A model generated the notes under the pieces. The model saw nothing but the letters and a program-made list of their open reading frames with translations. It did not search any database and was not told the DNA's origin. Positions 39,328 through 47,945 of a DNA stretch of 64,000 nucleotides are shown here, piece after piece. Each line of letters opens with the position of its first letter. Positions within the stretch are counted from its first letter, which is position 1. Source of the stretch: Paratrimastix pyriformis (lineage: Eukaryota; Preaxostyla; Paratrimastigidae). The position numbers were made by a program, and so were the translations under genes. Where the stretch lies: contig JAPMOS010000055.1 in assembly GCA_027972325.1 (NCBI GenBank), positions 1 to 64,000 on the forward strand. The letters run 5' to 3'.

Positions 39328-39915
39328 GTGTCACACCTACAAAAGATGGCTCGGCCTACTACTATATACTATTCATTTCTGGTGTAGGTGTGACACCTCC
39401 GGCTTCACGTTGCCCGCCCCTTTACTATCGTTATCTCCAGAACCCTTGCCGCTTCCCCTGTCGGCAAGGTCGAAACAAGCGCACACGAATCGGAGGGGCC
39501 GCAAGAGCGAGTAAGGGGGTCTATCGAAAGTGTCACACGTTGGAAGTCCGAGGAAGACTTAGAGAAATAATAGGTAGTATGGCGAGCCATCTTTTTTCTC
39601 AGTAGACCCCCCTCGGACGTTAAACTCAGACCCCTCGCGTGTTGTAGGTGTGACACCTCGTACCTGCCGCAAGAGCGACTAAGGGGGGTCCGGAGGGGCT
39701 AAAAAGGCGGAAGGGTCTCCGGCGGGGCCTAGCGAGAGTGTCACACCTACATTATTCCCAGGACTTCCTACGTGTGACACTTGAGATAGAGGGGGTCCGG
39801 ACGTTACGGGGAACGTGTGACACCTGCACCGAGCGCGGTGATGGAAGTCTTGGGAATATGTAGGTGTGACACTTGAGATAGAGGGGGTCCGGACGTTTGG
39901 GAGAAGGTGTGACAC
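39328..39915. repeat. Nine GTGTSACAC iterons in left R
   Basis: Nine 9-bp sites in 588 bp, several as the longer near-palindrome AGGTGTGACACCT or TAGGTGTGACAC. Sites occur on both strands and are unevenly spaced (34-142 bp). Such arrays bind replication initiators, recombinase accessory factors or repressors. The right R has the same nine. Confidence 0.85.
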
Positions 39916-39967
39916 CGGCGGCGGTTACGAATCGAGGTTGAGCCAAAAAATGTGGCGCCAAAATTGT

Positions 39968-40405
39968 TCATTCGGCGTCGGGAGCGTGATGGATGGACTC
40001 GAGGCGGCGGTTGAGGCTAAGAGCGAAGAGAGTCGACGCGAGAAGGTCTGCCGTCTCGTTGAAGTCAGATGGCAGGGTATCGATTGCTGCCGCTGCTTCC
40101 TTGAGCGCTGATGCGAGGGCTTCTTGTGAGCTGTACTCGACTGATGGGCTCGTTTGGCTTTCCATCTTGCGCAACTCCTTATACTTCCTCCTGTACTCTG
40201 CCGCACGCTTGACGGGATCGGTTTCCGTGAGCACGATGTTGCGCCGCTTGTTGCGGTGACGCGTTTGCTGCTGGTCCTCCTTGACGCTCTCCATGTACTT
40301 CTTCTTGTACTCTCGGCGACGCTCCATTGGGTCCTCAGATTCGAGTTCAATGTTGCGATGCTGATAGCTACGTGGCGACTCGTCTTGCTTCTCTGTTGTT
40401 TGCAT
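39968..40405 (-). CDS. 145-aa basic protein with two RRxIxLTETDP units
   Basis: Two related basic units are present: QHRNIELESEDPMERRREYKK and KRRNIVLTETDPVKRAAEYRR. A helical acidic C-terminal half follows. The element A relative (18293-18616) has a single unit. Highly charged repeats point to DNA or RNA binding. It diverges from the 93-aa gene and ends 25 bp from the left R repeat. Confidence 0.55.
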   Translation of the reverse strand: MQTTEKQDESPRSYQHRNIELESEDPMERRREYKKKYMESVKEDQQQTRHRNKRRNIVLTETDPVKRAAEYRRKYKELRKMESQTSPSVEYSSQEALASALKEAAAAIDTLPSDFNETADLLASTLFALSLNRRLESIHHAPDAE

Positions 40406-40482
40406 CTTGCTTTTTGAGAATGGGAAAATGTTTCACTTTTCCGGAATCCAAAATTTCGCGAAACTTTAGGGATAACAAAAGA

Positions 40483-40764
40483 ATGGCTCAAGCCGAAGGT
40501 CTTCAGTGGTTGAATCAGACTAAGATGGTGGCGCGCGTGCAGGAGCTGACTGGCGGCGTTGTAAAGTCCATTCGCATCACGGCAGACGGTGAGTTCAAGA
40601 ATGAGAAGATCAAGTATGCGGCTGAGTTCATCAATCCGCAGGGTGATATCATTCACAAGGGTGTCTGCGCGAAGCGACAGTTTCATGACGCCAACGGGAA
40701 AGAGAAGACCTACTTCAAGTTCGCGCCTCCAGTGCAGAAGGTAGATGTTGAGGTGATCGAATGA
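40483..40764 (+). CDS. 93-aa conserved small protein (copy B)
   Basis: MAQAEGLQWLNQ with core RVQELTGGVVKSIRITADGEF and KGVCAKRQF, closely similar to 17940-18215 in element A. The conserved start at MAQ fixes the N-terminus. Converges with the capsid gene as in A. No family. Confidence 0.55.
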   Translation: MAQAEGLQWLNQTKMVARVQELTGGVVKSIRITADGEFKNEKIKYAAEFINPQGDIIHKGVCAKRQFHDANGKEKTYFKFAPPVQKVDVEVIE

Positions 40765-40786
40765 GCGGCGATGCTTTCTTTTTTGC

Positions 40787-42043
40787 TTACGAGATTGAGC
40801 GCAGGTGGAACTGGCCATTGCTGACCTCCCCGATGCGGTTGTAGATGAACAGGACGTGAAGCCGCATCTGCGCCGTGGTTGCGTTCTTGAGCGTGATGTG
40901 CAGGATGGGCTGTGAGCTGCTGGTTGCGGCACGGAAGACGCCCAAGTTGACATCGTGCTCCCATGTCTCCTCGTACGGGAATGAGAGCGTGTAGACGCGC
41001 TTCGGCTGTCGCTCGTAGCCCATTCCGAGGTTGGCGTTCATGTTGACGTAGTCGCCGTATTCAGTGGGGTCGGTTTCGAGGTTGGGGATATCGCGGCCGT
41101 TCGCTGTGAGGTACCATGACTGCACTTCCGCACGGTTGGCTTCGGTGTAGGGGTCGTACGCAGTGCCGTTGCCGTAATCGGGAGTGATCATGAACATGAT
41201 GCCGCTGAGCACGCTATCCACCGTCAAGGGCTCCGAGATTACAGTTGTGCCCGTTGGAATGATCTTGTCCCAGCTGCTGAACGTTTCGAGGAACATGCGC
41301 TGTGGGTTGTTGACTGCCTGGAGCTCATCGAGTTGCTTTTCGGGGAAGCGTGGATGCACGGCATAGATAGTTGTGCTGCCGAATGATGGCGCAGGTGCAG
41401 TTGATACCGTGCCGCCGCCTGCATTGATCACACGAGAGTAAGGGGCGTAGTCGATTTGATATTGCGGCTTCCCGTTGAGGTGGTTCGCGATGAGGAAGTT
41501 TTCCACGCGATAGAATGGCGCCACGTGGTAGAGTGGGATGTTGAGAGGCGTCGCTGCAGTGAGCGCACTTTGGAGGTCTGCACCTGCCGTACCAATCTTC
41601 CACATCTCAAATATCTTGCTGCGCTCTTGAGGTGTCGCGCGGCATCCGATCATGTACATTCCGAGAGCAGAGACGTCAGCCAGCTGCTCGCCGTTCGTCA
41701 GGAATTGAACACGTTGCAGGAGTGAGAGGGCATAACCGTTGTTGTAGGCAGGGTTGGTGCCTCCGGTCACCGTGACTGCGTTGAGAGTGGTGTTGATGAC
41801 GTCGTTGGTGGTGGCGATCACTGAGGTGGGAGATTCAACGCTGTACACCGTGTTTTGCGCGCTGTACGTCGCGGGGTTGCTGGACGATAGATTCTGGCGA
41901 TGAGGCCACTTGGGTTGGAGGACGAGCAGCTTGCTGAAGGGCGCACAGATGTTTTCCCACGAAGCGTTGTTGGCGACGATCCGGTCAAGGGCGTTATCCC
42001 TGTCCTTTACGTCGTTGCGAAGAGAGTTGAGCACGTCACCCAT
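40787..42043 (-). CDS. Major capsid protein, double-jelly-roll type (copy B)
   Basis: 418 aa from MGDVLNSLRNDVKD. The protein is beta-rich, with a C-terminal LHVLFIYNRIGEVSNGQFHL like the closing strand of giant-virus and Polinton-like capsid proteins. It is the best preserved copy and over 97 per cent identical to the element A stretch. Many nucleotide differences between A and B are silent, so the protein has been under selection since the two split. Its start lacks the YKAAATG signal, unlike neighbouring genes. Confidence 0.65.
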   Translation of the reverse strand: MGDVLNSLRNDVKDRDNALDRIVANNASWENICAPFSKLLVLQPKWPHRQNLSSSNPATYSAQNTVYSVESPTSVIATTNDVINTTLNAVTVTGGTNPAYNNGYALSLLQRVQFLTNGEQLADVSALGMYMIGCRATPQERSKIFEMWKIGTAGADLQSALTAATPLNIPLYHVAPFYRVENFLIANHLNGKPQYQIDYAPYSRVINAGGGTVSTAPAPSFGSTTIYAVHPRFPEKQLDELQAVNNPQRMFLETFSSWDKIIPTGTTVISEPLTVDSVLSGIMFMITPDYGNGTAYDPYTEANRAEVQSWYLTANGRDIPNLETDPTEYGDYVNMNANLGMGYERQPKRVYTLSFPYEETWEHDVNLGVFRAATSSSQPILHITLKNATTAQMRLHVLFIYNRIGEVSNGQFHLRSIS

Positions 42044-42107
42044 TATGAGATGTGTTTTGAAGCTCCAAAGAAAATGTGAACGCGGTGATGCCTAAAACTC
42101 GCCCCTT

Positions 42108-42497
42108 TTACAGACAGTGATCAAGCACGAACGAGTTGTCGTTCTCCACACCGGAATACGTTTCAAAGACGAGACAGATGGAGTGAATGGTGTCGGTTGT
42201 GGGCTGGCGGGTCACTGGATCGAGGACACGAACATGCGCACGCGCAATTGGCGACAAGTAGTAACCGAGATACCAATTCTCATCGTCGGCTCCACTCTTC
42301 CTGTACACGTTCATCGTGCGCGTTCTGTTGAATTGGAAATCAATCTCGAGGATGTAGAAACCGTAAGTTGACTCGGCGCTGATGTACGAACGGCTAAGTG
42401 TGCGGTGCTGTTTCATGGCGCCTTCCGAAAGTTGGATGTCGAACTCGTTGCTGGTGGCGGTGATTGCCTGCTGCCCGTAGTTTGCGTCACTGAACAT
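42108..42497 (-). CDS. 129-aa protein, possible minor capsid protein (copy B)
   Basis: Nearly identical to 16207-16596. Beta-rich, no membrane helix (FSDANYGQQAITATSNEFDI...). It shares its place upstream of the capsid gene with minor capsid genes of other small dsDNA viruses, but no penton motif is evident. Preceded by TTTT, 11 nt and CTAAATG. Confidence 0.55.
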   Translation of the reverse strand: MFSDANYGQQAITATSNEFDIQLSEGAMKQHRTLSRSYISAESTYGFYILEIDFQFNRTRTMNVYRKSGADDENWYLGYYLSPIARAHVRVLDPVTRQPTTDTIHSICLVFETYSGVENDNSFVLDHCL

Positions 42498-42514
42498 TTA
42501 GAAGCGTCAAAACT

Positions 42515-43180
42515 TTATCGCTTCTTGACCATCGTATAACCGACGAGTACAACAACGCCAAGGCCCGCGGCCGCGATGAGTGGCCCGGTTAGCGATTTGA
42601 AGATCGCCGCCAGATCGAAGCCGGTCGTGTCCTGTTTCGCTTTCTCATCTCCCTTCGTTGCTTGGTCGCCGATTACGTCACGGAAACGTTCCTCCAGCGC
42701 GTGAGTGAGGTCCTCGTTATAGCCCTTGTTTCCGATTGCGATGGTGCGGATGTCGATGCTTCCCACGTCGTGGAAGGCCACCGTATTCTTCTGCGTGACG
42801 TCGCGACGGACGGAGGTGATGATGTTGTCGACGTCTTTGATGCTTACCTGAGTCTTGAGTCGGTTGATGAAGGATTGGTTGCCTGAGCTGAGCGCGCCGA
42901 TGCCGCTTGTCCGTTGTGCCGCTTCGAGAAGGTCCTTGACGTCTTGCGATAGATGAAGGCGATCCGCTTCCTGTTGGCAAAGATCGAGTGAGGTGGTGAT
43001 GGTGAGATCGTTCTTCAGCTGCATGGAATCGATGCGCACCGAGTCGACGTGATAGATGACGAGTTGGTTGAGTTGCGCCGTCTGTTCGCTGATAAGGCGC
43101 TGCAGATTGGTGTACTGCTCCTTCGTCATGTTTTGCTCCAAGGTGTTTTGCACCTGCTGGTATGAGACTGATGCGCCCAT
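42515..43180 (-). CDS. Poxvirus L1/F9-like myristoylated membrane protein (copy B)
   Basis: 221 aa. MGASVSYQQVQNTLEQ gives an N-myristoylation signal followed by a helix; helical segments with QEADRLHLSQDVKDLLEAA and INRLKTQVSIKDVDNII; and a single C-terminal transmembrane helix (GLGVVVLVGYTM) with tail VKKR. Vaccinia L1 and F9 and ASFV E248R have this same plan and act in membrane fusion during entry. The similarity is in layout and motif; few cysteines are seen, so the disulphide pattern of L1 is not evident. Start: T5-12 nt-CCGAAATG. Confidence 0.65.
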   Translation of the reverse strand: MGASVSYQQVQNTLEQNMTKEQYTNLQRLISEQTAQLNQLVIYHVDSVRIDSMQLKNDLTITTSLDLCQQEADRLHLSQDVKDLLEAAQRTSGIGALSSGNQSFINRLKTQVSIKDVDNIITSVRRDVTQKNTVAFHDVGSIDIRTIAIGNKGYNEDLTHALEERFRDVIGDQATKGDEKAKQDTTGFDLAAIFKSLTGPLIAAAGLGVVVLVGYTMVKKR

Positions 43181-43255
43181 TTCGGCAGCGATAAAAACGT
43201 TTCAATTAAGCTGAGGCTGAAGCTGAGATCTTTTTCTGTCGCCGTAAACAGATTG

Positions 43256-43777
43256 ATGTCGCAGATCACAAACGCTGCAGTTGTTGGGACAGGGACGGGA
43301 GTGGGCGTGTATCTTGTCACGAAATACGTTCAACACATGATGCCGAACTCGCAGGTGGCGCTCTGGACGGGCGTGGCCGCCGGTTCGTCGTATCTACTCA
43401 TCGATCGCTACCTTCGCACGCATATTCCGATGCCGGTTTCTGGCGGCGCAACTCCAGGAGGCGGTTCGATGTCGCTCGGCACTCCGTTTAATCTCAAAGT
43501 CACTGCTTATAACGACATGAAGCAGCAGTTCTACTTTTATCGAGAGGCCGGAGATGCGGCTGCATTCATCTCGAAGCTTGCCGCACGTGCTTTCATCGCT
43601 AAGTTCATCTACAACGGCAAGACGTATGCTGTCGTGCGCAGTGATGGCGCTTTTGGCAACGGGCCCACGTCGGTCTACAGGATTGGCGTGCGCGATCAGA
43701 ACGGACACGATGCGAGCCTGTTCGATATTTTCGGTGCGAACTATGAAGGACGGTCGTTCACGATCTATGTGCTGTAA
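43256..43777 (+). CDS. 173-aa membrane-anchored virion protein (copy B)
   Basis: Opens MSQITNAAVVGTGTGVGVY with two N-terminal hydrophobic segments, then a Gly-rich linker and the conserved domain NDMKQQFYFYREAGDAAAF. Same as 14900-15427. Start at the ATG at 43256. It diverges from the L1-like gene and is followed by an 800-bp insertion before the next gene. Confidence 0.6.
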   Translation: MSQITNAAVVGTGTGVGVYLVTKYVQHMMPNSQVALWTGVAAGSSYLLIDRYLRTHIPMPVSGGATPGGGSMSLGTPFNLKVTAYNDMKQQFYFYREAGDAAAFISKLAARAFIAKFIYNGKTYAVVRSDGAFGNGPTSVYRIGVRDQNGHDASLFDIFGANYEGRSFTIYVL

Positions 43778-43789
43778 AAATGGTGTCCC

Positions 43790-44590
43790 GGTTAACATCA
43801 CGCTTCATATACGCAGAAGCCAGCATCGCCCGATCTGAAACATCGTTTGGTTTTATGCATGAGCGTTGGGATATCTATTCGGAACACGAGTTTGACGATT
43901 TTTTTCGTAACCCTAACCTAACCCTAACGTAACCCGCGTTGCACGGGAAACCAATGACGGACCACGACGAACGACGGAAAACAACGACAGATCCTCGTTA
44001 GTTCTCGTGAAACTAGTAGATTTGGTCCGCGGAGTCGGTCACGTATAGTGAAAAGTTGAAGTCACCCCAAAATCGACATGGCCTTTTTTTTCACCTTCAG
44101 ACAGGTCGATGACGTGGTATGCGAAGTATGGTCCGCTGAGTAACCCGCACCGAAAGCGCTCACTTTAGTATGCTTTTTCATGAAGAATCCGATGCTAGTT
44201 GGGTCGATCAGTTTGACATGTCAACATGTGATTCTTTCCTGTCAAAGTCGGAAACGGTCAAAATCGATGAAAATCGACGTAATCAACAGGCACTCCCTGT
44301 TCATTCAGTGTTCTACACCATATAACGAAACTTTTGAGCGATTTAGATTCGATATCTGACGCCACACAAAAACCATCGGCTGGTCTGCGGTGGTCATAAT
44401 GGCCGATCTAGAAGCTCTCCTCACTCTAACTAAGCTTTCTAGCGCTTCAGAATCGAAATCCGACAGGTACTTATCGAGAACGACCTCAATGAAAGTGCGT
44501 TTTCGGCCTTCCCGTACGTATTTTGAGAATGGCTCGCTCAAACTTGCTGCTTTTTGAAGAGGCGCCGCGAGCAAACTTTTTCCGTGCGCT
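43790..44590. other. 800-bp insertion specific to element B, with telomere-like units
   Basis: In element A the two membrane genes are about 70 bp apart; here they are about 820 bp apart. The extra DNA carries CCCTAACCTAACCCTAACGT near its left side and a minus-strand open frame of 89 codons (44305-44574, FIEVVLDKYLSDFDSEALES...) of unknown nature. No target duplication was found. It may be captured host subtelomeric DNA or a small non-autonomous element. Confidence 0.55.
43911..43935 (+). repeat. Interstitial telomere-like repeat
   Basis: Degenerate CCCTAA units (CCCTAACCTAACCCTAACGT then AACCC), the C-strand of a TTAGGG-type telomere. It is internal and short, so not a chromosome end. Confidence 0.7.
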
Positions 44591-44600
44591 TAAACCAATC

Positions 44601-44792
44601 ATGTCGTCAACTCACAACGATATCACTACTCCAGCAGTCATAGGCGTCGGCACAGCCGGACTCGTCTGGACTGCAAATCGCTTCATCCTCGGCCGCGGTT
44701 CCAATTCCACTGATCTCTTCATCGCCGGTATCATGGCTGGCGGACTCGCGTTCATGGCTCCCACGATCGTCAATAAGCTCGGTTTGAACTAG
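44601..44792 (+). CDS. Small two-helix membrane protein (copy B)
   Basis: 63 aa from MSSTHNDIT, with hydrophobic helices (AVIGVGTAGLVWTANRFIL and LFIAGIMAGGLAFMAPTIV). Same start Met and length as the element A copy at 14640-14831. A T5 run lies upstream. The ATPase frame on the other strand runs across it. Likely virion membrane protein. Confidence 0.6.
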   Translation: MSSTHNDITTPAVIGVGTAGLVWTANRFILGRGSNSTDLFIAGIMAGGLAFMAPTIVNKLGLN

Positions 44793-45539
44793 AGGAATGG
44801 ACTGATTTTTTGGTGGCGCTTTGAAGATTGTGTATGATGTCGTCTCACTGCGCTTGTTGACGATGATGCACCGATGGTCTCCCGTGTATGTGCTGATGAT
44901 GTACTGCACGCTCGGCTTCCAGTGAGCCCACGCGAAGCAACTGCATGCGAAATAATCAAGCGCGGTTTTGGATTCGTGCTTGAACAGAATGTGATGATCG
45001 ACCGTTTCACGCATCACTTTGCTGACCGAGTTGACATACTGCGTGGTCATGATCAAACTCATGTTGAGATGCCGGTAATTAGTCACGAGTGAATTGAGCA
45101 CGCCATTGTTGCGCTGTTCGCCGCCGGGCGATATAATATCGTCACAGATGATGAGCGTCCGTGGAAGGATCTTGCTGACGGGCACGCGGACGCCCTGCTT
45201 GTTGTATCGTGCGACAACTTGGTTTGCGCGGCTGATCATGTGTTCCAGGACGCGTCGCGATTTGGGATCGTCGAAACCAGGAAGGACATGTGCCTCATCG
45301 ATTCCCACCTCGCTGTAATAGCCGATGGCGTCGCTTGAGATGCTGAACACGTAGACGATGTCGTACAGATGGGAGATCTCGCTTAACAACCAGCGCAGTA
45401 GGTAACTCTTGCCGCTGCGTGGCGTGCCGTAGATGATGCACGTGAACGGTTCGCGCGTGAACGTGCCGAGATCGAATTCGGTGAGCCGAGATCGAAACTC
45501 AGCGTCATCCTGGGCTTGCCGTGGTGTTAGTCTGTCCAT
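44607..45539 (-). CDS. Packaging ATPase, FtsK/HerA (A32-like) type (copy B)
   Basis: MDRLTPRQAQDDAEFRSR opens the protein. Walker A is YGTPRSGKSYLL and Walker B LIICDDI, followed by MTTQYV. It resembles the A32-type ATPases of giant viruses and Polintons, which package DNA. The conserved part ends near FKAPPKN (about 44815); beyond it the frame continues antisense over the 63-aa membrane protein gene. Start follows CCTAAATG, back to back with the zinc-finger gene. Confidence 0.8.
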   Translation of the reverse strand: MDRLTPRQAQDDAEFRSRLTEFDLGTFTREPFTCIIYGTPRSGKSYLLRWLLSEISHLYDIVYVFSISSDAIGYYSEVGIDEAHVLPGFDDPKSRRVLEHMISRANQVVARYNKQGVRVPVSKILPRTLIICDDIISPGGEQRNNGVLNSLVTNYRHLNMSLIMTTQYVNSVSKVMRETVDHHILFKHESKTALDYFACSCFAWAHWKPSVQYIISTYTGDHRCIIVNKRSETTSYTIFKAPPKNQSIPLVQTELIDDRGSHERESASHDTGDEEISGIGTAAEDEAICSPDESGCADAYDCWSSDIVVS

Positions 45540-45607
45540 TTAGGACTTGCAAATAAACCGCACTTTTCCCGGCTGCTGATATGTGTGGTGTTTGTTGCCG
45601 CACCGAA

Positions 45608-46600
45608 ATGGAGTTCGCCTGCGCCAAGTGCGATAAGACATACAAGACCGCAAAAAGCCTCAAGCGGCACGTGAACGAGAAGCATTCCGAAGGTGGCGAA
45701 GCTGCAAATCCAACTCCGACGGAACAGACGAAACCTGCCGAGCCCGCGCCCGCTGACGTGCCAGACTCAGTTGATGACGTGAGTATGGGTGGTGACGGTG
45801 GTGACGGCGGCGATGATGAATTCTTTGAGCAGGTCCGTGCTGATGCAGCATTTGAGATGACGCATCCTGACGAGATCGACGATGAACCTACGAAGCGGAA
45901 GGCATCCACTCGCTCAGCCCCGCTTGACGCGCCTCCTCCGTTGCCGTCGATTCCGCTGGAGGAAAAGATCGAGGCGAAGAAGTACGCACAGGAAACCGTG
46001 ACGCCCGACTCGCTCGGTACGAAGCACCCGCAAGCCATTTCGTCGATGCGCGAGCGTGCTGAAAAGGAGCATCTCGTAGCTGGCTTGGCGAAGCGGTTGG
46101 GCATCAAAGAGGTACAGGAAGCCGACTTGCGCGGCATGACGGACGTGGAACTTGAGGCGTATCACTCGCAGTTGCGCGGTAAGGTTGATCAGAAGCTTGT
46201 TGACGCCCTCACGCACTCGGACGTCATGACCGATACGTACATTGCGGGCGTGAGTGGGTTGGTGATCGCTGGAGGTCGATACATGAAGCGCGACACCACT
46301 CCGGTGCATGGTCAGCTGGAAGCGAATCGGCCGGCCATTTCCGAAGCTATCAAGGACTGGATGCGCGAGAACCCTGAGTTCGCTTCGAATCTCACACCGG
46401 CGACACGACTCCTTGCCGTTACCGTGGCCTCCGTCGTCTCAGGAGTGATGCAATCAACACCCATCGACCCGCTTAAAAAAGCCCCTTCGACGAACTCCTC
46501 CCAAGCGACATCATCTTCATCTTCAACTGCACCCTCCGCGCCGTCATCATCTACCGACGCGTCAGATCCGTTTGCCAAAGTACCGTTCGTGCACCATTAA
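45608..46600 (+). CDS. C2H2 zinc-finger protein, acidic (copy B)
   Basis: 330 aa from MEFACAKCDKTYKTAKSLKR, with one C2H2 finger at the N-terminus, an acidic Gly/Asp-rich region (GGDGGDGGDDEFF), a conserved helical middle (LVAGLAKRLGIKEVQEADLRG) and a Ser/Thr-rich tail. Matches 12822-13829 in element A; the N-terminal half varies more than the finger and middle. Start signal CCGAAATG. Confidence 0.6.
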   Translation: MEFACAKCDKTYKTAKSLKRHVNEKHSEGGEAANPTPTEQTKPAEPAPADVPDSVDDVSMGGDGGDGGDDEFFEQVRADAAFEMTHPDEIDDEPTKRKASTRSAPLDAPPPLPSIPLEEKIEAKKYAQETVTPDSLGTKHPQAISSMRERAEKEHLVAGLAKRLGIKEVQEADLRGMTDVELEAYHSQLRGKVDQKLVDALTHSDVMTDTYIAGVSGLVIAGGRYMKRDTTPVHGQLEANRPAISEAIKDWMRENPEFASNLTPATRLLAVTVASVVSGVMQSTPIDPLKKAPSTNSSQATSSSSSTAPSAPSSSTDASDPFAKVPFVHH

Positions 46601-46639
46601 ACATGCTCCGGCGCTGTACACGTTTTTTATGCTGCCGAA

Positions 46640-47899
46640 ATGGACAGGCCTATCGCCGAAGACTACAACGAAGAGTGGAGCAAACAGATACGTGAGCATG
46701 GGTGGGATTGGATGACCGCTGAAGAGAAGCTTGGTCACCGCATCTCACTCAACTTATATCGTCAACTCGCAACAGGGAAGCGCGACTCCATGACGAATCC
46801 GGAGGCTGTTGCCGTTCTCGCGATGATGGAGACGTCGTTTCGTGAATACACCAGAGCTATGGCTGAGTATCGCGAGGCCCAAGCGCAGTGGTCAGCCAGC
46901 GAGGCCCATCTCAACGAATCGATTGAGAGCTTTCAGTACGCGTTCAGTCGTAACAAGGCAGTCGAAGTGCCGAAGGGCGCGGATCGCACGCTTGAGCGTT
47001 ACAACCGCTACAATGAGTTGGAGTTCCTGATGTACGGCACGCAGCCTTCCCGTATCGGTTCACGTTTCTGGACCACGGTGGACGTCAATGCATGGTTCAT
47101 GACGTTTTATCAGTACCCCAACAACGCCGCGATCGTACGCTTCTACAGCGAGCTGGCCGCGCATCAGTCACCACCCGTCAACCCGGAACCCATCAGCTTC
47201 GGCAACGTCTTCTTCAACACGCAAACGATCGATGTGAGCATTGTAGGAAACGGATCTGTGAGTATAGGCACGATGCAGCTAATCAACGCCAGCGATTCCA
47301 TGTTCCAAGTTCAGACGCTCGCCACTATGACGGTACAAGAGCGTGCAGTGGCCAGTGAGACCGCACGATACTACACAGCGCTACGTCACATTGCGGAAGT
47401 GCAGAATGATCATCGCATGTCGCTGCAGGCTGAGGCAAAGACGATTGCTCAACGGACGGCGGAGCTGCGTCAGATGAAGGCAACCTACTCACTGCTGTCC
47501 GATTTGGGTTCTGTTGAAAAGCGCTACCGCATGACGCTTCCCGAGTATGGCCGCGAGATCAAGTTCATTTCGGAGACGGAGGCATCGCAGCGTGACCTGG
47601 AGCGAATTATGTTGCATCTTCATGAGAGCATTGAGTACGACAGCGCGCAGCTGACTGAGAGTGTGAAGGCATTCAAAACGCGCAAGACGCAGTTTGACCA
47701 GTTGATTAACTCGCAACTCACAACCGAAAACACGTACCATTACGAAGCGTTGCGCCGCATCTCGAACGAGCCCACTCCGGTCCCCGCTCCCGCACCTGTT
47801 ATCCCGCCTGTCGTTGAACCTCCTGCACCAGAACACACTCCCAACACGACTCTCATCGCTTCAGTCGCCACCGTACTCGGCTTGCTGATGATCGCGTAA
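46640..47899 (+). CDS. Coiled-coil protein with C-terminal membrane anchor (copy B)
   Basis: 419 aa, same length as the element A copy and over 95 per cent identical. Helical segments with many Gln, Glu and Arg, a beta-like central part, a Pro-rich linker (PTPVPAPAPVIPPVVEPPAP) and a hydrophobic tail (LIASVATVLGLLMIA). Probably virion membrane or fibre base. Start: T6-11 nt-CCGAAATG. It runs into the fibre gene after 43 bp. Confidence 0.6.
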   Translation: MDRPIAEDYNEEWSKQIREHGWDWMTAEEKLGHRISLNLYRQLATGKRDSMTNPEAVAVLAMMETSFREYTRAMAEYREAQAQWSASEAHLNESIESFQYAFSRNKAVEVPKGADRTLERYNRYNELEFLMYGTQPSRIGSRFWTTVDVNAWFMTFYQYPNNAAIVRFYSELAAHQSPPVNPEPISFGNVFFNTQTIDVSIVGNGSVSIGTMQLINASDSMFQVQTLATMTVQERAVASETARYYTALRHIAEVQNDHRMSLQAEAKTIAQRTAELRQMKATYSLLSDLGSVEKRYRMTLPEYGREIKFISETEASQRDLERIMLHLHESIEYDSAQLTESVKAFKTRKTQFDQLINSQLTTENTYHYEALRRISNEPTPVPAPAPVIPPVVEPPAPEHTPNTTLIASVATVLGLLMIA

Positions 47900-47925
47900 A
47901 CGGCACAGTGTCGCGAAGCCACCTA

Positions 47926-47945
47926 TTTTTTGTTATCGCTAAATG
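47926..47945 (+). promoter_or_regulatory. T-run and TAAATG late-like promoter
   Basis: T6, 11 nt and CTAAATG at the fibre start. Similar signals precede most genes of A and B: T6-10 nt-CGAAATG (51142), T6-11 nt-CGAAATG (46640), T5-12 nt-CCGAAATG (43180 reverse), T5-11 nt-CTAAATG (16207). Poxvirus late promoters have a T-rich stretch and TAAATG at the start. Confidence 0.6.

Larger units (their letters stand above)
39109..39942 (+). repeat. Left copy of direct repeat R
   Basis: 834 bp from GTTTTTAAAACC to CGAGGTTGAG, nearly identical (apart from tract length and a few bases) to the right copy at 52907-53482 plus 62705-62957. Both are in the same orientation and flank element B. R contains the (GGGT)n tract, TATATAAA boxes near 39207 and 39233, and nine GTGTSACAC sites (39328, 39388, 39530, 39648, 39738, 39772, 39815, 39864, 39907). 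Near identity implies recent duplication or exchange. Confidence 0.9.

Noticed and set aside
39097-39334. Open frames with THPP or GGWV repeats
   Set aside because: They are translations of the (GGGT)n tract, which is four bases long and stays open in several frames; not coding.
39925-40953. 342-codon minus-strand frame ending in NLDS
   Set aside because: It runs across the 145-aa and 93-aa genes in other frames; only its last codons match the partial gene at 62940 because both lie in R.
43911-43935. Chromosome end
   Set aside because: Only about four degenerate telomeric units with continuous viral DNA on both sides.
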